DNA of 64,000 bases from Patiria miniata (GCF_015706575.1 NW_024037072.1:23747162-23811161); one strand, 5' to 3'; counted from the first letter of the stretch, positions 1 through 12,892 are shown. Notes: generated by a model not told the origin, from the sequence alone. Made by a program: numbers and translations.

Positions 1-666
1 TTTTTTTGGCCGCCGATGTAGCGATTTTGCTACATCTTTCGATCGCATTTATCTTTTCATCCAGGACACAAATTTCCAAAGTTAAGGTTCGTAGTCGTAG
101 AGCAACTCATACCTTTTCGAAAAAACGTTCTTTGGTCTCAATATTATCATCCATCTGGCCACAAGACGAATTTCAGTCATCAGATTCCACAAATATCGTC
201 CCCCATGCGATCCCCCATGCGATTTCAAAATGGCGGCCGCGCTGTAATGTATGCAATATGCAGGCGCGCCCGCGCAAACTCATGAATATGCATAATAGCC
301 TGTGACGTATGACCTCGTGTTTTTGGACGTACGGCCCCGCCGCACGCACGTCCAAAAACACGAGGTCATACGTCACAGGCTGTTAATGCATATTCATGAG
401 TTTGCGCGGGCGCGCCTGCATATTGCATACATTACAGCGCGGCCGCCATTTTGAAATCGCATGGGGGACGATATTTGTGGAATCTGATGACTGAAATTCG
501 TCTTGTGGCCAGATGGATGAAAATATTGAGACCAAAGAACGTTTTTTCGAAAAGGTATGAGTTGCTCTATGACTACGAACCTTAACTTTGGAAATTTGTG
601 TCCTGGATGAAAAGATAATCGCGATCGAAAGATGTAGCAAAATCGCTACATCGGCGGCCAAAAAAA
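1..666. mobile_element. Foldback element, about 320-bp arms
   Basis: Arms 1-330 and 348-666 are near-perfect reverse complements around a 17-base loop; open frames in the two arms give the same peptide on opposite strands. The left arm has an extra 12-bp tandem copy (tcccccatgcga). The left end may lie outside the window. No coding capacity: a MITE-like or foldback element. Confidence -1.
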
Positions 667-688
667 TTCAGTCTCTGTGGAAGCATCG

Positions 689-735
689 GGCGTCTGGCCG
701 TACTACAGAGCTTGCGATAGTACTGTACGGCCAGA
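689..735. repeat. Short hairpin
   Basis: Inverted arms gcgtctggccgtac and gtacggccagacgc around about 16 bases. Confidence -1.
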
Positions 736-866
736 CGCAGTCGGGCTACCGACATCCTAGATATAATATTGATTGGTGCAGTACTGAAGAGTTGTTGGAC
801 TGGTTGTTTCATGTGCCAGTCTATTTTCTTGTATTACATGTTTTCAGTAGGCCCCTACCTTATTAG

Positions 867-909
867 TTTTGGGACTCTCAATCTCATACACAGTATTGAG
901 AGTCCCAAA
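867..909. repeat. Short hairpin
   Basis: Inverted arms tttgggactctcaat and attgagagtcccaaa flank a 12-base loop. Confidence -1.
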
Positions 910-1442
910 TTTTCGGACTAGGTCTGACGTTACCGTTTTCTCTGATTTTTGTCTTGACTATCCAAATTTCCCAAAGAATATTCATGTCGGTCGAGATCAT
1001 AAGCCTTACGGCCTTACTGACTACTGAGGTTACCTCAAGCTCCACTCTGAAGGATATTTTTGAGAGTTTTAAGGGGATCGACGTGTCATCTGCAACATCA
1101 GCCGACATTTGAAGAAGAAAAAAAAGTTTGGGGAAAAAAACAACCTGCGTCGCCGCACCACTTTTGGGGCAAGCTCCATACCATTACCAGAAACAGGGGA
1201 TTTCTTTTTTGGCCTTAAGTTTAGGGCATACGTACGTATTATCACTTTCTGATGCCTGTGATGGCTCATATAATTACTAGGTCACTGTGAAGGGAAAAAT
1301 GGAGAAAGAAATGTTGCAACCTGACGCCACTTCCGCAATTGTGTGTAAAGTCTATGGAGAGTCAAGAAAACTTTCTAACTTTACATTTTCATAACAAATT
1401 GGAAATTTTCACAGTCCCAGATTAGGTTTGTCTTATCATTTT

Positions 1443-1833
1443 CGCAGTGGCTATTGTTACGGCAGCCGTAACGCATTTCCCATTTTCTATCGTTACGGTA
1501 GACTGCAACCTGGCAACTTTTATAAAAAAAACATGACAAGAAAATATAAAATTAGAAGGAAAAAAGTGAATTTAAACTTTATGAAATTCGGACTTTATTT
1601 CCCTTTTAAAAAAAATCCTCCAAAGCCTCAGGTTAGAAAAGGAAAAAAATTCGAGTGCAAAACTGAGATTCGAACCCATAACCTCGCGGTGCAAGATCCT
1701 ACCCTCTATCGGCTGAGCTGGCGCACTGCTTGAAAAATCGTGGGGAAACAAATAATTATATACCTGCGTGCGTATCAAAAAAATATCGTAGAGGGCGCTA
1801 AACAACTAGTGCCGTAACGATAGCCACTTCGTA
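1443..1833. mobile_element. Small TIR element carrying a SINE-like copy
   Basis: Ends agtggctattgttacgg and ccgtaacgatagccact are inverted. The interior includes the tRNA-like stretch described at 1540-1730. Confidence -1.
1540..1730 (-). mobile_element. tRNA-derived SINE-like copy
   Basis: Minus strand: a Pol III A-box-like AGCTCAGCCGATAGAGG, B-box GGTTCGAATCTC, then a body with ggaggatttttttt and aagggaaataaagtccg. The same body occurs on the plus strand at 4490-4530 behind a different tRNA-like head. Confidence -1.
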
Positions 1834-1918
1834 GCTGGAGTTACCCAGCCCTGAGTTTTATCATTGGGTTGTCTATTAGACAACCCAATGATAAAACTCA
1901 GGGCTGGGTAACTCCAGC
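1834..1918. mobile_element. Perfect 85-bp hairpin with 13-bp flanking repeats
   Basis: 41-bp arms, 3-base loop (att), no mismatch; starts gctggagttacccag and ends ctgggtaactccagc. The identical 13-mer tagccacttcgta lies on both sides (1821-1833 and 1919-1931), as expected of a target-site duplication. The hairpin sits at the right end of the older TIR element 1443-1833. Confidence -1.
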
Positions 1919-3329
1919 TAGCCACTTCGTATCATTTTTGCAATGAATGACCTTCATTGACTGAGATGGTATGTGAAGAAAAAGTGGAGTCAGGTTGCAA
2001 CATTTTTTTCCGAGCTATTAACATTGTGAGGATATACATTTCCTTACCATTTTCCGTCGAATTTTCCGGGCAAGTTGCACTCAACTTCTTGAATTCAGGA
2101 ATTTGGACGCTGAACTTTATACCTCATGAGTCATGTAGTTTAAATTTGTTGTTGCTGGATAGAATGAAGAGCGCCCTCATTTTAAAGCGCTGGCGCGGCG
2201 TTTTGTGCAATTTCTCAAATTATGGTTACAACACCTTCGGAACGGGCTGCAACCTCAAGAGTAATATTAGTCCACTAGTACTGACAGGTGTCTATTTTCT
2301 TGTCAAGGAACATATAACCATAATTTCAGTAATATTTGTTTGGTTTGAGAATCTGAGGCTTTACAAAATAATATCGATAACCATACATACCTTTCTTGTG
2401 CCGATTTGAAAGCCAAGCTGAAATGAAGCCGAGGTGTACAAAATGGTTTTGATTTTATAAACAAGCTAAGTATAATTGGCGTCTAGGAACAAGACTGCAA
2501 CGGGCATTAGGAAAATGCACACAAAGTCTAGTCTGTGTACGTAAATCTCCACTATATCATGGAACGTGCATTCAATGAGCACACTTACGGTGACCGTTTT
2601 AACCGATTTTCGGCTAACTTTGACAGAATTTTTGTTAAAAAACGAGTTTGACAGAAAATTTGACAGAATGGATTTATTTGGCAGATTTCTGGCAGAATTC
2701 TGCAAAAATGTTTTTTTTTGGACAGAAAAACAGCAAATGTGAGCCAAAAAGTGCACATTTGTTTAAAACAGCTTCAATCTTTTTCAAACAAACCACAGGT
2801 TGGCTGGTATAGGTGCTGAGGTTCACTGGGAAACGGACTTCGTCATGCATGGCCGGATCCACGTTTTGCCCCAAATTTACCAATAATTTAACAACATCTT
2901 TATTTGACTAGATTGTTTATTATGTAATTTGAATCTTAATTAAGGCAATCCTACCAATCTGCATGTGATTTTAAGTGTTTATAGTATATTTCGAGTAATT
3001 CTGGGGAATTTGGCAGACTTTTGATAAATTTGACAGATTTTTGATGCGCATTTAGCAGAATTTGGCTCTGACCTTACGGTCACCCTGGGCACAGTACATG
3101 TACATGTACTGATGTACGGCCGTGAAACGCTAGCCGGCGTGAACTTGAAGTTGGCTTTCTCGGCTGTGAAGCAAAAGCTAGAATCGTGAAGCTTGAAAAG
3201 TTGAAGAAGATCCTGGTGGTAGTTGACACTAATAAAGTAGCGCTACGTGCTCAGTCAGCAGTTTATCAACGGACGACGGCAGGTATCGTATGAATTTTGA
3301 ATTTGATGAGGTGGGAGATGGGGCCGGGG

Positions 3330-3390
3330 GCGGGCAACCTCGTCCCCAGGGCTTACTTTATTTTCAACCTCGTTTCCAATAGTAAGCCCT
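3330..3390. repeat. Inverted repeat end shared with 55095-55165
   Basis: cgtccccagggcttac and gtttccaatagtaagccctgg form a small foldback. The reverse complement of the same module is found at 55095-55165, upstream of the EH-like gene. Confidence -1.
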
Positions 3391-4229
3391 GGGATGGGAA
3401 CTTGCTTCCTAAATCTAGCGACGTCGCTGGAAATGTATAACAACAGCCGCTTGATCAAGCCACGATGACGCCATTAATTATTCAGTACGATGACATCATT
3501 CTATTTGGACTGAATAGTGAGTCCAGCCATGGGTTCCGCCAACAAAAAAAAACGATTGGCGCAAAAAATAATCGTTTGCCGCAACTTATGACCCATGTAA
3601 ATATTGATGTTCAACACTGTTCAATGTCTTCATCGATCTCGTACCTGGATTAGATTGTAAGATGTAGGCCTATGAATGATTCGTGTCTCGCGTTTCAAGA
3701 AATAGCCGCCCTAATCTTTTAGATAGTGGATATTTTGCCGGAGGTAATGACGGCAAACTAACGTTTACTAAAGGTTTGCCGGCGGCAATCCATACCAACC
3801 TCGTTTCCAATAGTAAGCCCTGGGATGGGAACTTGCTTCCTAAATCTAGCGACGTCGCTGGAAATGTATAACAACAGCCGCTTGATCAAGCCACGATGAC
3901 GCCATTAATTATTCAGTACGATGACATCATTCTATTTGGACTGAATAGTGAGTCCAGCCATGGGTTCCGCCAACAAAAAAAAACGATTGGCGCAAAAAAT
4001 AATCGTTTGCTGCAACTTATGACCCATGTAAATATTGATGTTCAACACTGTTCAATGTCTTCATCGATCTCGTACCTGGATTAGATTGTAAGATGTAGGC
4101 CTATGAATGATTCGTGTCTCGCGTTTCAAGAAATAGCCGCCCGAATCTTTTAGATAGTGGATATTTTGCCGGAGGTAATGACGGCAAACTAACGTTTACT
4201 AAAGGTTTGCCGGCGGCAATCCATACCAA
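3366..4229. repeat. Tandem duplication, unit about 431 bp, two copies
   Basis: 3366-3796 and 3797-4229 are almost identical, differing at a few bases (for example ttgccgc/ttgctgc). Each copy starts cctcgtttccaatagtaagc and ends with the hairpin part ggcaaacta...tttgcc. The near identity suggests a recent event. A further piece of the same family, with the hairpin, is at 4660-4720. Confidence -1.
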
Positions 4230-4299
4230 CAGAGGGCGCTGTACTCTTTAAGATAGGGCTGAATTATAAGATGTATCAAATTCCCATCAAAAGTTGTGT

Positions 4300-4535
4300 A
4301 GCACGTTTGGTGTAGTGGTTAAGCAAAAGCTCTAGTGAGCGGGATGACTCGGGTTCGATCCCGATCCCCGCCACATTTTTAAGCTTTTTTTCCCATCCCC
4401 AAATAAATAAGAATATTCTTCTTTTATTATTTTAACATGTCTCAAACATTTTATTGCAGAGTATTACATTTTCTTTTTCAGATTTGTGGCTCTGGAGGAT
4501 TTTTTTAAAAGGGAAATAAAGTCCGAAATTATAAA
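4300..4535 (+). mobile_element. tRNA-derived SINE-like copy
   Basis: A-box-like tggtgtagtggttaag and B-box GGTTCGATCCC at 4352-4362, then an AT-rich link and the body gctctggaggattttttt and aagggaaataaagtccg. The 5' acceptor strand does not pair with the 3' end (atccccgcca), so it is not a working tRNA. Confidence -1.
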
Positions 4536-4959
4536 ATGGTCTGAATCCCATCTTGTGAATACGAGGTTACAACGATAATATTGGCATGGAGCCAGACTAA
4601 AATTTGTCACCGGAAAATGTTTAAGTACAAAAAACCAGTAACTGCCCATGTTCAGTGCATATCCTGCAAACTAACGTTTACTAAAGGTTTGCCGTCTCCG
4701 GCAAAATATCCACTGCCAATCTTTTACCTACATGTACATACATGGCCGATGTTGCGATAGTTCTTCTCGCGTGCAACTTCCACGGTCGCATCAACCTCAA
4801 CTCCATACACTGTGCACGCATTCTTTCACTATGGCGTGGCACGGGAATGAAGTTGGGGTCCTACTGAAATGCGTCAATAAGCGTCTGAAAGGTCACGTTC
4901 ATTTCCCGGGAGTATGCTTCATGCAGGTGAAAGCCATTTCTCATTGTGTTTTTGGGTGA

Positions 4960-6985
4960 TCAAGTGGTGTCCACTCGCACAGCCCTTTTTCTGCTTTAGC
5001 ATCTGTAGGCTTTAATGTATTGTATTGAATTTGTAGGCCGAAACTTTTCGTGTACATGTACATGTACAGGTTACAGGGTACAAGAACTTGAAGTCGACAA
5101 AGTCAACAGATCACAGTGAAATTATCATAGAATACAAAAAAATTACTTGATTGAATTACTTCATTCAATGAGCATGTTACTAGGTTTCTTATTTGGCTAA
5201 TTACATCAGTTTCCATGGCAATGCCATAGCATTCCAAAGAAAAGAAAGTATTTTCATAAGTTGTACATATATGTATGGGTCTTAATCAATAAAATACTGA
5301 CAAAAAAAGTAAAAAACCAAAAAATGTTTAGTTATAAAATGAGAATTTGTAATTGGATTTTGTTTACTCATTTGTTTATATAACGGAAAGTAGTAAACAA
5401 ATAAAATTTACCATATTCAGAAAAGTATTGATTGTCTAAAAGTCTCACTGATATCAGTTTCTTTTCACAACATATCAATGTTATCAACTTTAGTTTACCG
5501 GTATGTCTCAAATGAAAATTTTAACTGTTTCAACATCCCCTTGTTGGAACTGGAACATCCCTCGGGCTTACATGTATGTATTCTAAATCCCAGATTGCCG
5601 GAATCAATAATTGTTGAATTTATGAATTCTGAAATTGTTAACCAAAATAAGAAGGTATGTTAGTGTAAATAAGGCAAAACACACCCCAATTTTTTCCAAG
5701 TTTCTCATACATGTAGATAAGTGTGCCAAAAAGTACACAGGGGACGAATTTTCAAAATATCTAAGTAAGGCCTTGTCTGATTTCAAAAATTCAAACGGCT
5801 ATTATCTACAATACATGTAGGCCTATAGCACACTAAAATAGCGCAGGTTTTTTTTTTCTTTTTAGTTTTCTTTGCTTTGACGTTTTTATTCAAATCCTAC
5901 ATTGGCTTTCCCGTTTTTTTTCCAAAGTACTAGTTTTCTTTCAGGTATTGTTTTAAATTAAATCCTACGTTAAATTGAAGAATATTTTGTCACAGCATGT
6001 CATGTAGACTTTTGGGGTTATTTTTTTGGGGGGGGGGGGGGCACCCAAAACAATTCATGCGAACATTTCCTGTGGTCTGTGGAAATAGCATACGATACTA
6101 AATAATGTACTTACTCCCTTTCCCCTTTAAAAAAAAACTTTAAAAACAAAATAAAATACTCGAGCCCTCCCCCCCCCCCTTGAAAATTTGGTTCTTGGTC
6201 CACCCTTGTGTGGGGATACAATGTACTCGTTGGAAATCAGCAAAAATGAAAGTACATTCTTATGCTTACAGGTTTTACTATATTATGTCACCGTTCACTG
6301 CATGGCTGTTCCAACATTGTCCAATAACCTTGGTCTAACCCTGTATCCTCTGTTCACTTTTCCTACAGTATCGGTACTTTGTTGTGACGTAACATAACAA
6401 TAATGGTAGACTGCCCTTGCAACATGTACCGGTATGTGAAGCTGATAGGCTTCCCAAACTTAAAGGGAATATACATTTGCAAACAACAACAAATAAAACT
6501 ACTATTAAGTTTTTACGAAAAACCTTACTAGTCAAAATTATATTCAACTTGGAGGATTCAGGACTGTTAGGTACAGAACACTCGGAGTCAAATGTGCACG
6601 CATGATCACTTGATTTTTGGTGTCTATTAATTAAGTTTCTACATTTGCATAACATTTGATCATAATGATTCACTGGATGTCATAAAAAAGTAAACACATG
6701 TAGTGTGTGACAGCTGGCTGACTGATCCTGAATGGCCCTAAACTTGACAAAGTCTTTTGGCTGTTAATAATTCACCCATTCCCAGACATGCCAGAAATAA
6801 CTGGGGGGGGGGGGAGGGGAATTCTAGCAACATGACATGCAAAGAATTAAATAATAAAGAAAAAGTGTTACATTTGTAAATGAGTAACTTGAAGTCCAAG
6901 TTGACCTAGATCAGTTTTGTTTGACTTCTGGAATTTTCCGAGTTCAAACTTTGGTGATCCTGACTGGGCAAATCTAACTCCGATA
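4960..6985. other. No gene seen
   Basis: AT-rich DNA with scattered tacatgta runs, a poly(G) run near 6030 and a poly(C) run near 6168. No open frame with coding character and no clear element boundaries. Confidence -1.
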
Positions 6986-6989
6986 CCGG

Positions 6990-7249
6990 CTTGCGCTACC
7001 TCCCACTATTATTTGCCCACCAGATAACCGAGCTGTGACATCAAGCACTAAAAGCAGCCAATAGAATGCCTCGCTATTATTATCCGTGTGTTTGTCATTG
7101 GATTGGGCACTGTGGATTTAATAAGTCAAGCGTGTGTTTGTTAAACTAGTTGGTTTTCACGGAACTGTGACGGTTGTGTTGAAAAAGTGTTTTTGCTCCG
7201 CAATTCATTTCGTGGTCCATTCTCAACCAAACTCAAGCTTGTACTAAAG
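6990..7249 (+). promoter_or_regulatory. Possible FRMD8 promoter and untranslated first exon
   Basis: Contains a CCAAT box at 7058-7062, an inverted one (ATTGG) at 7097-7101, less repeat-like composition, and a consensus donor ACTAAAG|GTATGT at 7249/7250. The FRMD8 start codon sits one base after an acceptor, so an upstream leader exon is expected. The 6.8-kb distance makes the link inference. An alternative is a start just before 14066, where an inverted CCAAT and a TATA-like run occur near 14025-14042. Confidence -1.
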
Positions 7250-7798
7250 GTATGTACAATATTTAGTGATTTAGCTAGAGGATATTTTTTTTCCCTTTTT
7301 AAATTTTATTCTTGATTTTATGAAGTGTTTCAAACTTCTAAAATATTGTACATTTCAAGTTTCAGATCCTCTTATAAATGATTTGCTTTTCAAAGCCATT
7401 GTGTTCGACTAAATTGACATTTGAACAGTTTAAATTTCAACAGTTGGTATGTCAATTTTGTTGTTGTTTTAGTCTTGTTTTCATGAAGTGTTTCAAACTT
7501 GTAACATATGGTACATTTCAAGTTTCAGATTATTTTGTATTTACTTTTCAAAGCCATTGTGTTTGGCATAAATTGACATTGGAACAGTTTATTTGTCATC
7601 ATTAACCCTAACTCCCTAGGGGTTGTGCAAAATTGAATTAAAATTGGAGGATTCAGGACTGTTAGGGCTATAAATAATCTAAAAGTTTGACAGGATTAAT
7701 TTTATGGTACCATACTCAATTTACATGGATGCTGCTCTCTTGAATATTAAATAGCAGTCATGTACATGTAGTCATTGTAGTGTGATACATGTACATGT

Positions 7799-8304
7799 TT
7801 TTAAAGAGGTTGTGGAATGCTCGAAGACATTTCCGTCTTTTTTCGGGTATACATGTATGTACATGTACCCTAAGGTGTGATGAAATAAAAACGACTATTG
7901 TGTCTGTCATGAAATGAGTACAAAAGGTACTTTTGAGAGCTGTTTTTCAGGTCCTGTTTCGACCTGAACGTGCAATTTGTGTAAAAGTCGTCGTTGGGGG
8001 CAGCAAACAAAACATAGTAAATCGTGACGTAATAAACAGGACTCCCAATACAGCGTATTATAAACGAGTCCTGTTTATTACGTCACGATTTACTATGTTT
8101 TGTTTGCTGCCCCTTATGACGACTTTTATACAAATTGCACGTTCGGGTCAAAACAGGACCTACATGTAAAAAACAGCTCTCAAAAGTACCTTTTGTACTC
8201 ATTTCAGGACAGACACAATAGTCATATTTATTTCATCACACCTTAGGCTACATATACCCGAAAAATGACGGAAATGTCTTCGAGCATTCCACAACCTCTT
8301 TAAA
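7799..8304. mobile_element. Foldback element, about 245-bp arms
   Basis: Arms 7799-8044 and 8066-8304 are near-complete reverse complements around a 21-base loop; outer ends tttaaagaggttgtgg and ccacaacctctttaaa. No coding sequence of its own. Confidence -1.
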
Positions 8305-9037
8305 TACATTTGTACACAAATGTGGGCGTGCAATCTAAACATCTTGTTCAGTTAAGATTATATTTTGAATATATTTTACATGTAATACTATAAGTATGAC
8401 CTCTTCAATTCACAATCATGCATTGGGAGTATGATGTGTTTTATGTTTTCACATCGCTTTGTACAACAGCAAATTAAATGTATAAACTTGGGACAGTTAA
8501 CCATCTGAAAAATGTGATACTGAAAGTGAACATATTCCATTCATGACGAATCAAACTGAAAGTGACATGGATTAATGTTTTTTTTTCTTAAAAAGCAATA
8601 AGATTTGTAACACCATTGAAGTACAAGTTCTTCCACTCATCTGAAAACAAGAATTACTGAAATTGATCCATGCTATCAGAAAATATACGTGTTTTACTAA
8701 AAAAATATTTTTTTTTTATAGCTGTCTATGAAATGCCATTGGAAACTATTGAGCTGAAAGAGATACAGATTACATCTATGCATTCAAATACAAATTTGAG
8801 ATTTTATCGTTTGAGTCAAGATGGAAACATTATTTTTACTGTCAGATTTTGTGTTTTGAAAGTCAAATTTTTTTTTTCCCTGAAATATTGATGGCGAATT
8901 TTTGTCTGATTTCCTATGCAAGTCCATGTTCCTTCATGGAGGTGGGAAAACTTTATGTTTCAATTGTATTTAATGGGTATTCATCAGTTCGTACAATGGT
9001 AAATGATCTGTAGTGGACAGCTGAATTTTGTAATCTT

Positions 9038-9550
9038 AAAGGTAAAGTCCATTAGTAATTTGTGCATTTTGTTCGTTTGAAGCAACAAACATGCTCAAAA
9101 TCTAAAGAAGGATGCTAAACAACTAACCTGATGAAGGTTCAGCTCAGCTTCAGCTGTAGGCCTATATTCTGAGAAAAAACAGCATTGTAGGATCTCGATT
9201 TCAAATCAAAATTTGCTGAATCATGTTTTGAATTTTGCCTGAATTCAGCGTTTGAGACACTGACACGATTGCAGCTACGCGATGTCGCGCATCGATCCGA
9301 CAAATTATAGCAACCGCGCGCACGTCGTGTCAACGCTTGCGCGCGCTTTGCAGAATAAAAAAAAGAATTAACGGAAATTTCCACCGTTGGAAAGGCCTTC
9401 TTTCATCGATTTCTTCAAAATGACAGCTTGCCAGAAAGAATAATTTCACAGGGAGTTTAGTCCCATACTATCTTTCAACCAAGTCTGTTTTTCGTCAATA
9501 ATTACGTCAGTTTCTTTTTGGATAGCTGCAAATGATGGACTCCGGCTTTA
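9038..9550. mobile_element. TIR element copy 1 (empty site for the hairpin at 58659)
   Basis: Begins taaaggtaaagtccat and ends atggactccggcttta. Shares most of its length with 58466-59112, including gtttgaag, cagctcagcttcagctgta and aaaggccttctttc. Has gcagctacgcgatgtcg where copy 2 carries a hairpin. Confidence -1.
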
Positions 9551-9644
9551 ATATTAAAATAGACATACCGGTAACTTGGGAATAGGCAAATTACCATGTG
9601 AAATTTTACTAATCAATAACATGCATTTATCCCTATGTTACGTG

Positions 9645-9725
9645 CGTGTACGAAATGGAGGGAGCCACATTTTTTAAACCAGTGTTTCTAATTTGGTCAC
9701 TTTCTTTTTGACTCACCCTGTACCT
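9645..9725. mobile_element. End of a tacagggtga-type element
   Basis: Reverse strand reads tacagggtgagtcaaaaag, the terminus type also seen at 46370 and 32341. Only one end is visible. Confidence -1.
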
Positions 9726-12111
9726 GATCCATGTTAAGGCACCCACACAAGTTTCTGGGCTTACTGTACCATCCAACCAGGAAACACCCCTTATAGGCTC
9801 AATATTGGATAGCCTGCCCATCAAAACCATTTGTTTGTACGTTAACACCAGCAATGAACTTTAGAACCCACTTGAACCAGCACTGTTTCCTGAAACCAAG
9901 GAAATGTAGCCTTTGTTGTAGTATTGACGCACCAAGGCTGCGATGACGTCAACAATAAACGTAAGCCCACAAATTGCCATACCCTAAAATGCCCTAAACA
10001 AAGTAATGATTTTTTAATCTTTGGATATATCTTTGGAATTTATTGCCTAAATTTGTCAGTCTCATTCAACATTGATTGCTTGTTAATTAATATAAATTTT
10101 CCCCTGTAGGCCTACATGTACAAACATTGTGCATAGGCTATGTGTGTATTATACTGTACAGAGTACTTGTACTGCATTATTGATGTCTTTTCTATTCTAT
10201 CGTTCCATTGATTACCATAAATTTGCATAATGTGTAGTCTGTTAAGAACATGTACAGAAGATGCCAAAAAAAGAGACACCTTCCTGTTATACCATACAAC
10301 GTACATTGTACAATTGTTGGATAATAATTTTGACCACTGCATTTTGTACTCTGGAGTCCGGAGAGGGAATCAAGTTTGGTAATAATTTTTGTAATTTTGA
10401 TTTTCCATTAAATGTGTGTTTTTAATTCTTGTGAGTATCGTTAATGTGTATTTAAAGGGTCAATGGATTTGCCGTTTACTGGGATAATAAAGTATTGTAA
10501 TCATAAATTATGCAAAAGCCCACCAGGGTGCCATTAATCCTAGAAAAAGTAGAAGTGTCTGTTTGGGTTTTTCTGTTTGGTTGTGTGCATGATGTAATTA
10601 GCAGAACTTAATAGTCATGATAGTATTGTACAGTACAAACCTAGGTTCCTTTATACATGTACCGGTAAACATGTTACAAGGTGCCTGCCGGTGTATGTAT
10701 CTTACAATTTACATATTAGCTTTTAATGCAATAGGGTAAACTGGGGTAAAAACGCCCGATTTTTAGGTTTTTGTTAAATATCTCTGTACTACTTGGAGAC
10801 ACCAGGAAATAAATGTGTGGTTTTATGCAATACATGTCTCCTCTATCAGGTGCAAATATAATATCATGGTCATTATATTGATAAGGGGACATTTTCCCCC
10901 CTTTTCGGGAGGAAGTTTGGCGGGCGTTTTTACCCGGGCCTCGGGGTAAAAACGCCCGCCCACATTTACAAAAAAAAAAATTCCTATACCACAGGTTTCC
11001 CTGTAGTATAGTCATATTTTTGTAATTAATTTAATATGGAGGGATACTTCATCAAATACAAATAACTTTTCAAACACAACTGGTTAATTATAACTACAAA
11101 CTTGATCATTTGAAACAGGTACTTTTATGTGGAAGGAAGTGGAACATTAGAGTACATAATTCGCCCATAACAAACTTGTAGGTTAATATGATAAGACCTG
11201 CCAATATTGAAAAATCTATTTCAATCTTGTTTTTAAAAGTTGTTTAGCCAAATCATACATGTAGTTCCATGTTGCTGCTAGCCTACTGCTGGTAACCTAA
11301 GGCTTTATCAAGGAGAACTACGGTACTAAGATACGCACATTTCTGTGACAACAAGACATATTTCTTAGAGAAAAGAAATGCATTCATGGAGAAACTTCTA
11401 CTCTGTAACCACAAGAAAGAGGAAATTGCCAGTCATAAAAGACACAATTTGAAATCTGTGAGCAATACATCATGAATGAAACACGACCAAAGAACCACCT
11501 CTAGTCTTCAAGATAATCTACACACCACACATCAAAACCCAGCAGCTAACAAAAGTATTGCTGAAGACTGGCATTTAATTCCGGAACACCTGACATTACA
11601 TGTATGCAATCTGTTTCCCAGCGAACCAATTCCTGCCTATAAAAGGCCAAAAATCTTAAAGGTGTACTTGTCAAATCAAGGTTTATCAATAACCGGGAAT
11701 TGGACTCATTACAAGGTTCACGCAAAATGTTATTAGATGCACTTATGTGTATCTATGCACCGTAACATTTGACACGACTAATTTAGCCGAATATAAAATA
11801 CTGGATTTGGCTTACTACTGATGAAGCTCTGCTATTATAGCATGAGAGCAGAAACCGGTCCAGTTGGGTCTTAGAGCCATTTCTAGTCATTTTTACTTAT
11901 TAAAAGTACACTCAAATCACCATAGAGGTGTGTTTTTTTTCTTGAGAAAATGCCATGAGCTCATGATTTCTCGAGCATTCCCTAATAAATGCTAGTCTGA
12001 GTATCACCCGTTATCCACGAAGCCCAGACTCCTGTCTGACGTCTGATATATCAAAGCATGCAGATTTAAGTGATCTCGCACCTCAGCCAATTGGAGTCGA
12101 CTTTACTTAAT

Positions 12112-12410
12112 CGTGACGTCATTTCATTCCCAAATCAGGACTAAACATTTGATTGGTCAATTCGAATGCAGTGTTTCGTAATGCAACAACAGCCGGGCGC
12201 GTTATCGTGTAACATGGTAACAGAGTGCGTGACGCAGGGCTTTTTAATCCATTGTCTATGACGCGCAACGGTGAATGACCGAAGACCCGATATAGAAAGC
12301 GCCCGCTGATTGGTCAAAATCTAGGAGGTCAAGAGGCGGGGTCTTGCCTAATTAATCAGCCAATCTGCTCACATATCATAGACCCATGGCATTCGCCACT
12401 AATCAAATGC
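12112..12410 (+). repeat. Interspersed repeat family, copy A
   Basis: Contains tgacgtcattt, ttgattggtcaatt, gaccgaagacccgatatag and ccaatctgctcacatatc. Related copies lie at 18520-18745 (minus), 52893-53110 (plus) and 56820-57085 (plus). Confidence -1.
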
Positions 12411-12492
12411 CAGATTCCTTGCCACTTCGTAACGTCAGTATGTGATACCGCCTACATGTACATGTACCTCCTCACTTCACGCAATACACTGT

Positions 12493-12892
12493 CAGGGGCG
12501 GATCCAGGAGTTTTCGCAGGGGGGGGGGTTCATCAGCAAAAAAATCTGAAAATGTACACAGGTTTATTTCTCCGAACACTTTGCCTCCGTAAAATCAAAA
12601 ACTGGGGGGGGGGGGGGGGGGGGGGGGGGGAGGGGGTGGGCTGGTACCATATTTCACTGGGGGGTGCTGTTCAAATTCGACGGTTATTAACACTTGATTA
12701 CAGAATGATGTACCGTATTTCGAACGGGCGGACATTATACCAGTATAATTTTTGTTTGGGTGTCACAGCAGGGGGGGGGGGGGGGGGGGGGTTCGACTAA
12801 TTTTTTAGGAATTTGTATGATGATTTTTTTTTTGACACAGCGGGGGGGGGGGGGGGGGGGTCCCCTCAAAACCCCCTCTGGATCTGCGCCTG
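12493..12892. mobile_element. MITE, 400 bp, CAGGGGCGG ends, 5-bp duplication
   Basis: Ends caggggcggatccag and ctggatctgcgcctg, flanked by actgt on both sides (12488-12492 and 12893-12897). The interior has four long poly(G) runs. Non-coding; the ends resemble hAT-type MITEs, which is inference. Confidence -1.

Noticed and set aside
4300..4375. Functional tRNA gene
   Set aside because: A- and B-boxes are present but the 5' strand cannot pair with the 3' acceptor strand; followed by a SINE body. The other tRNA-like heads fail in the same way or are too decayed.
11476..11736. 86-codon plus-strand frame
   Set aside because: Low complexity of support: no family motif, and it lies inside the split element of 10731-13463.
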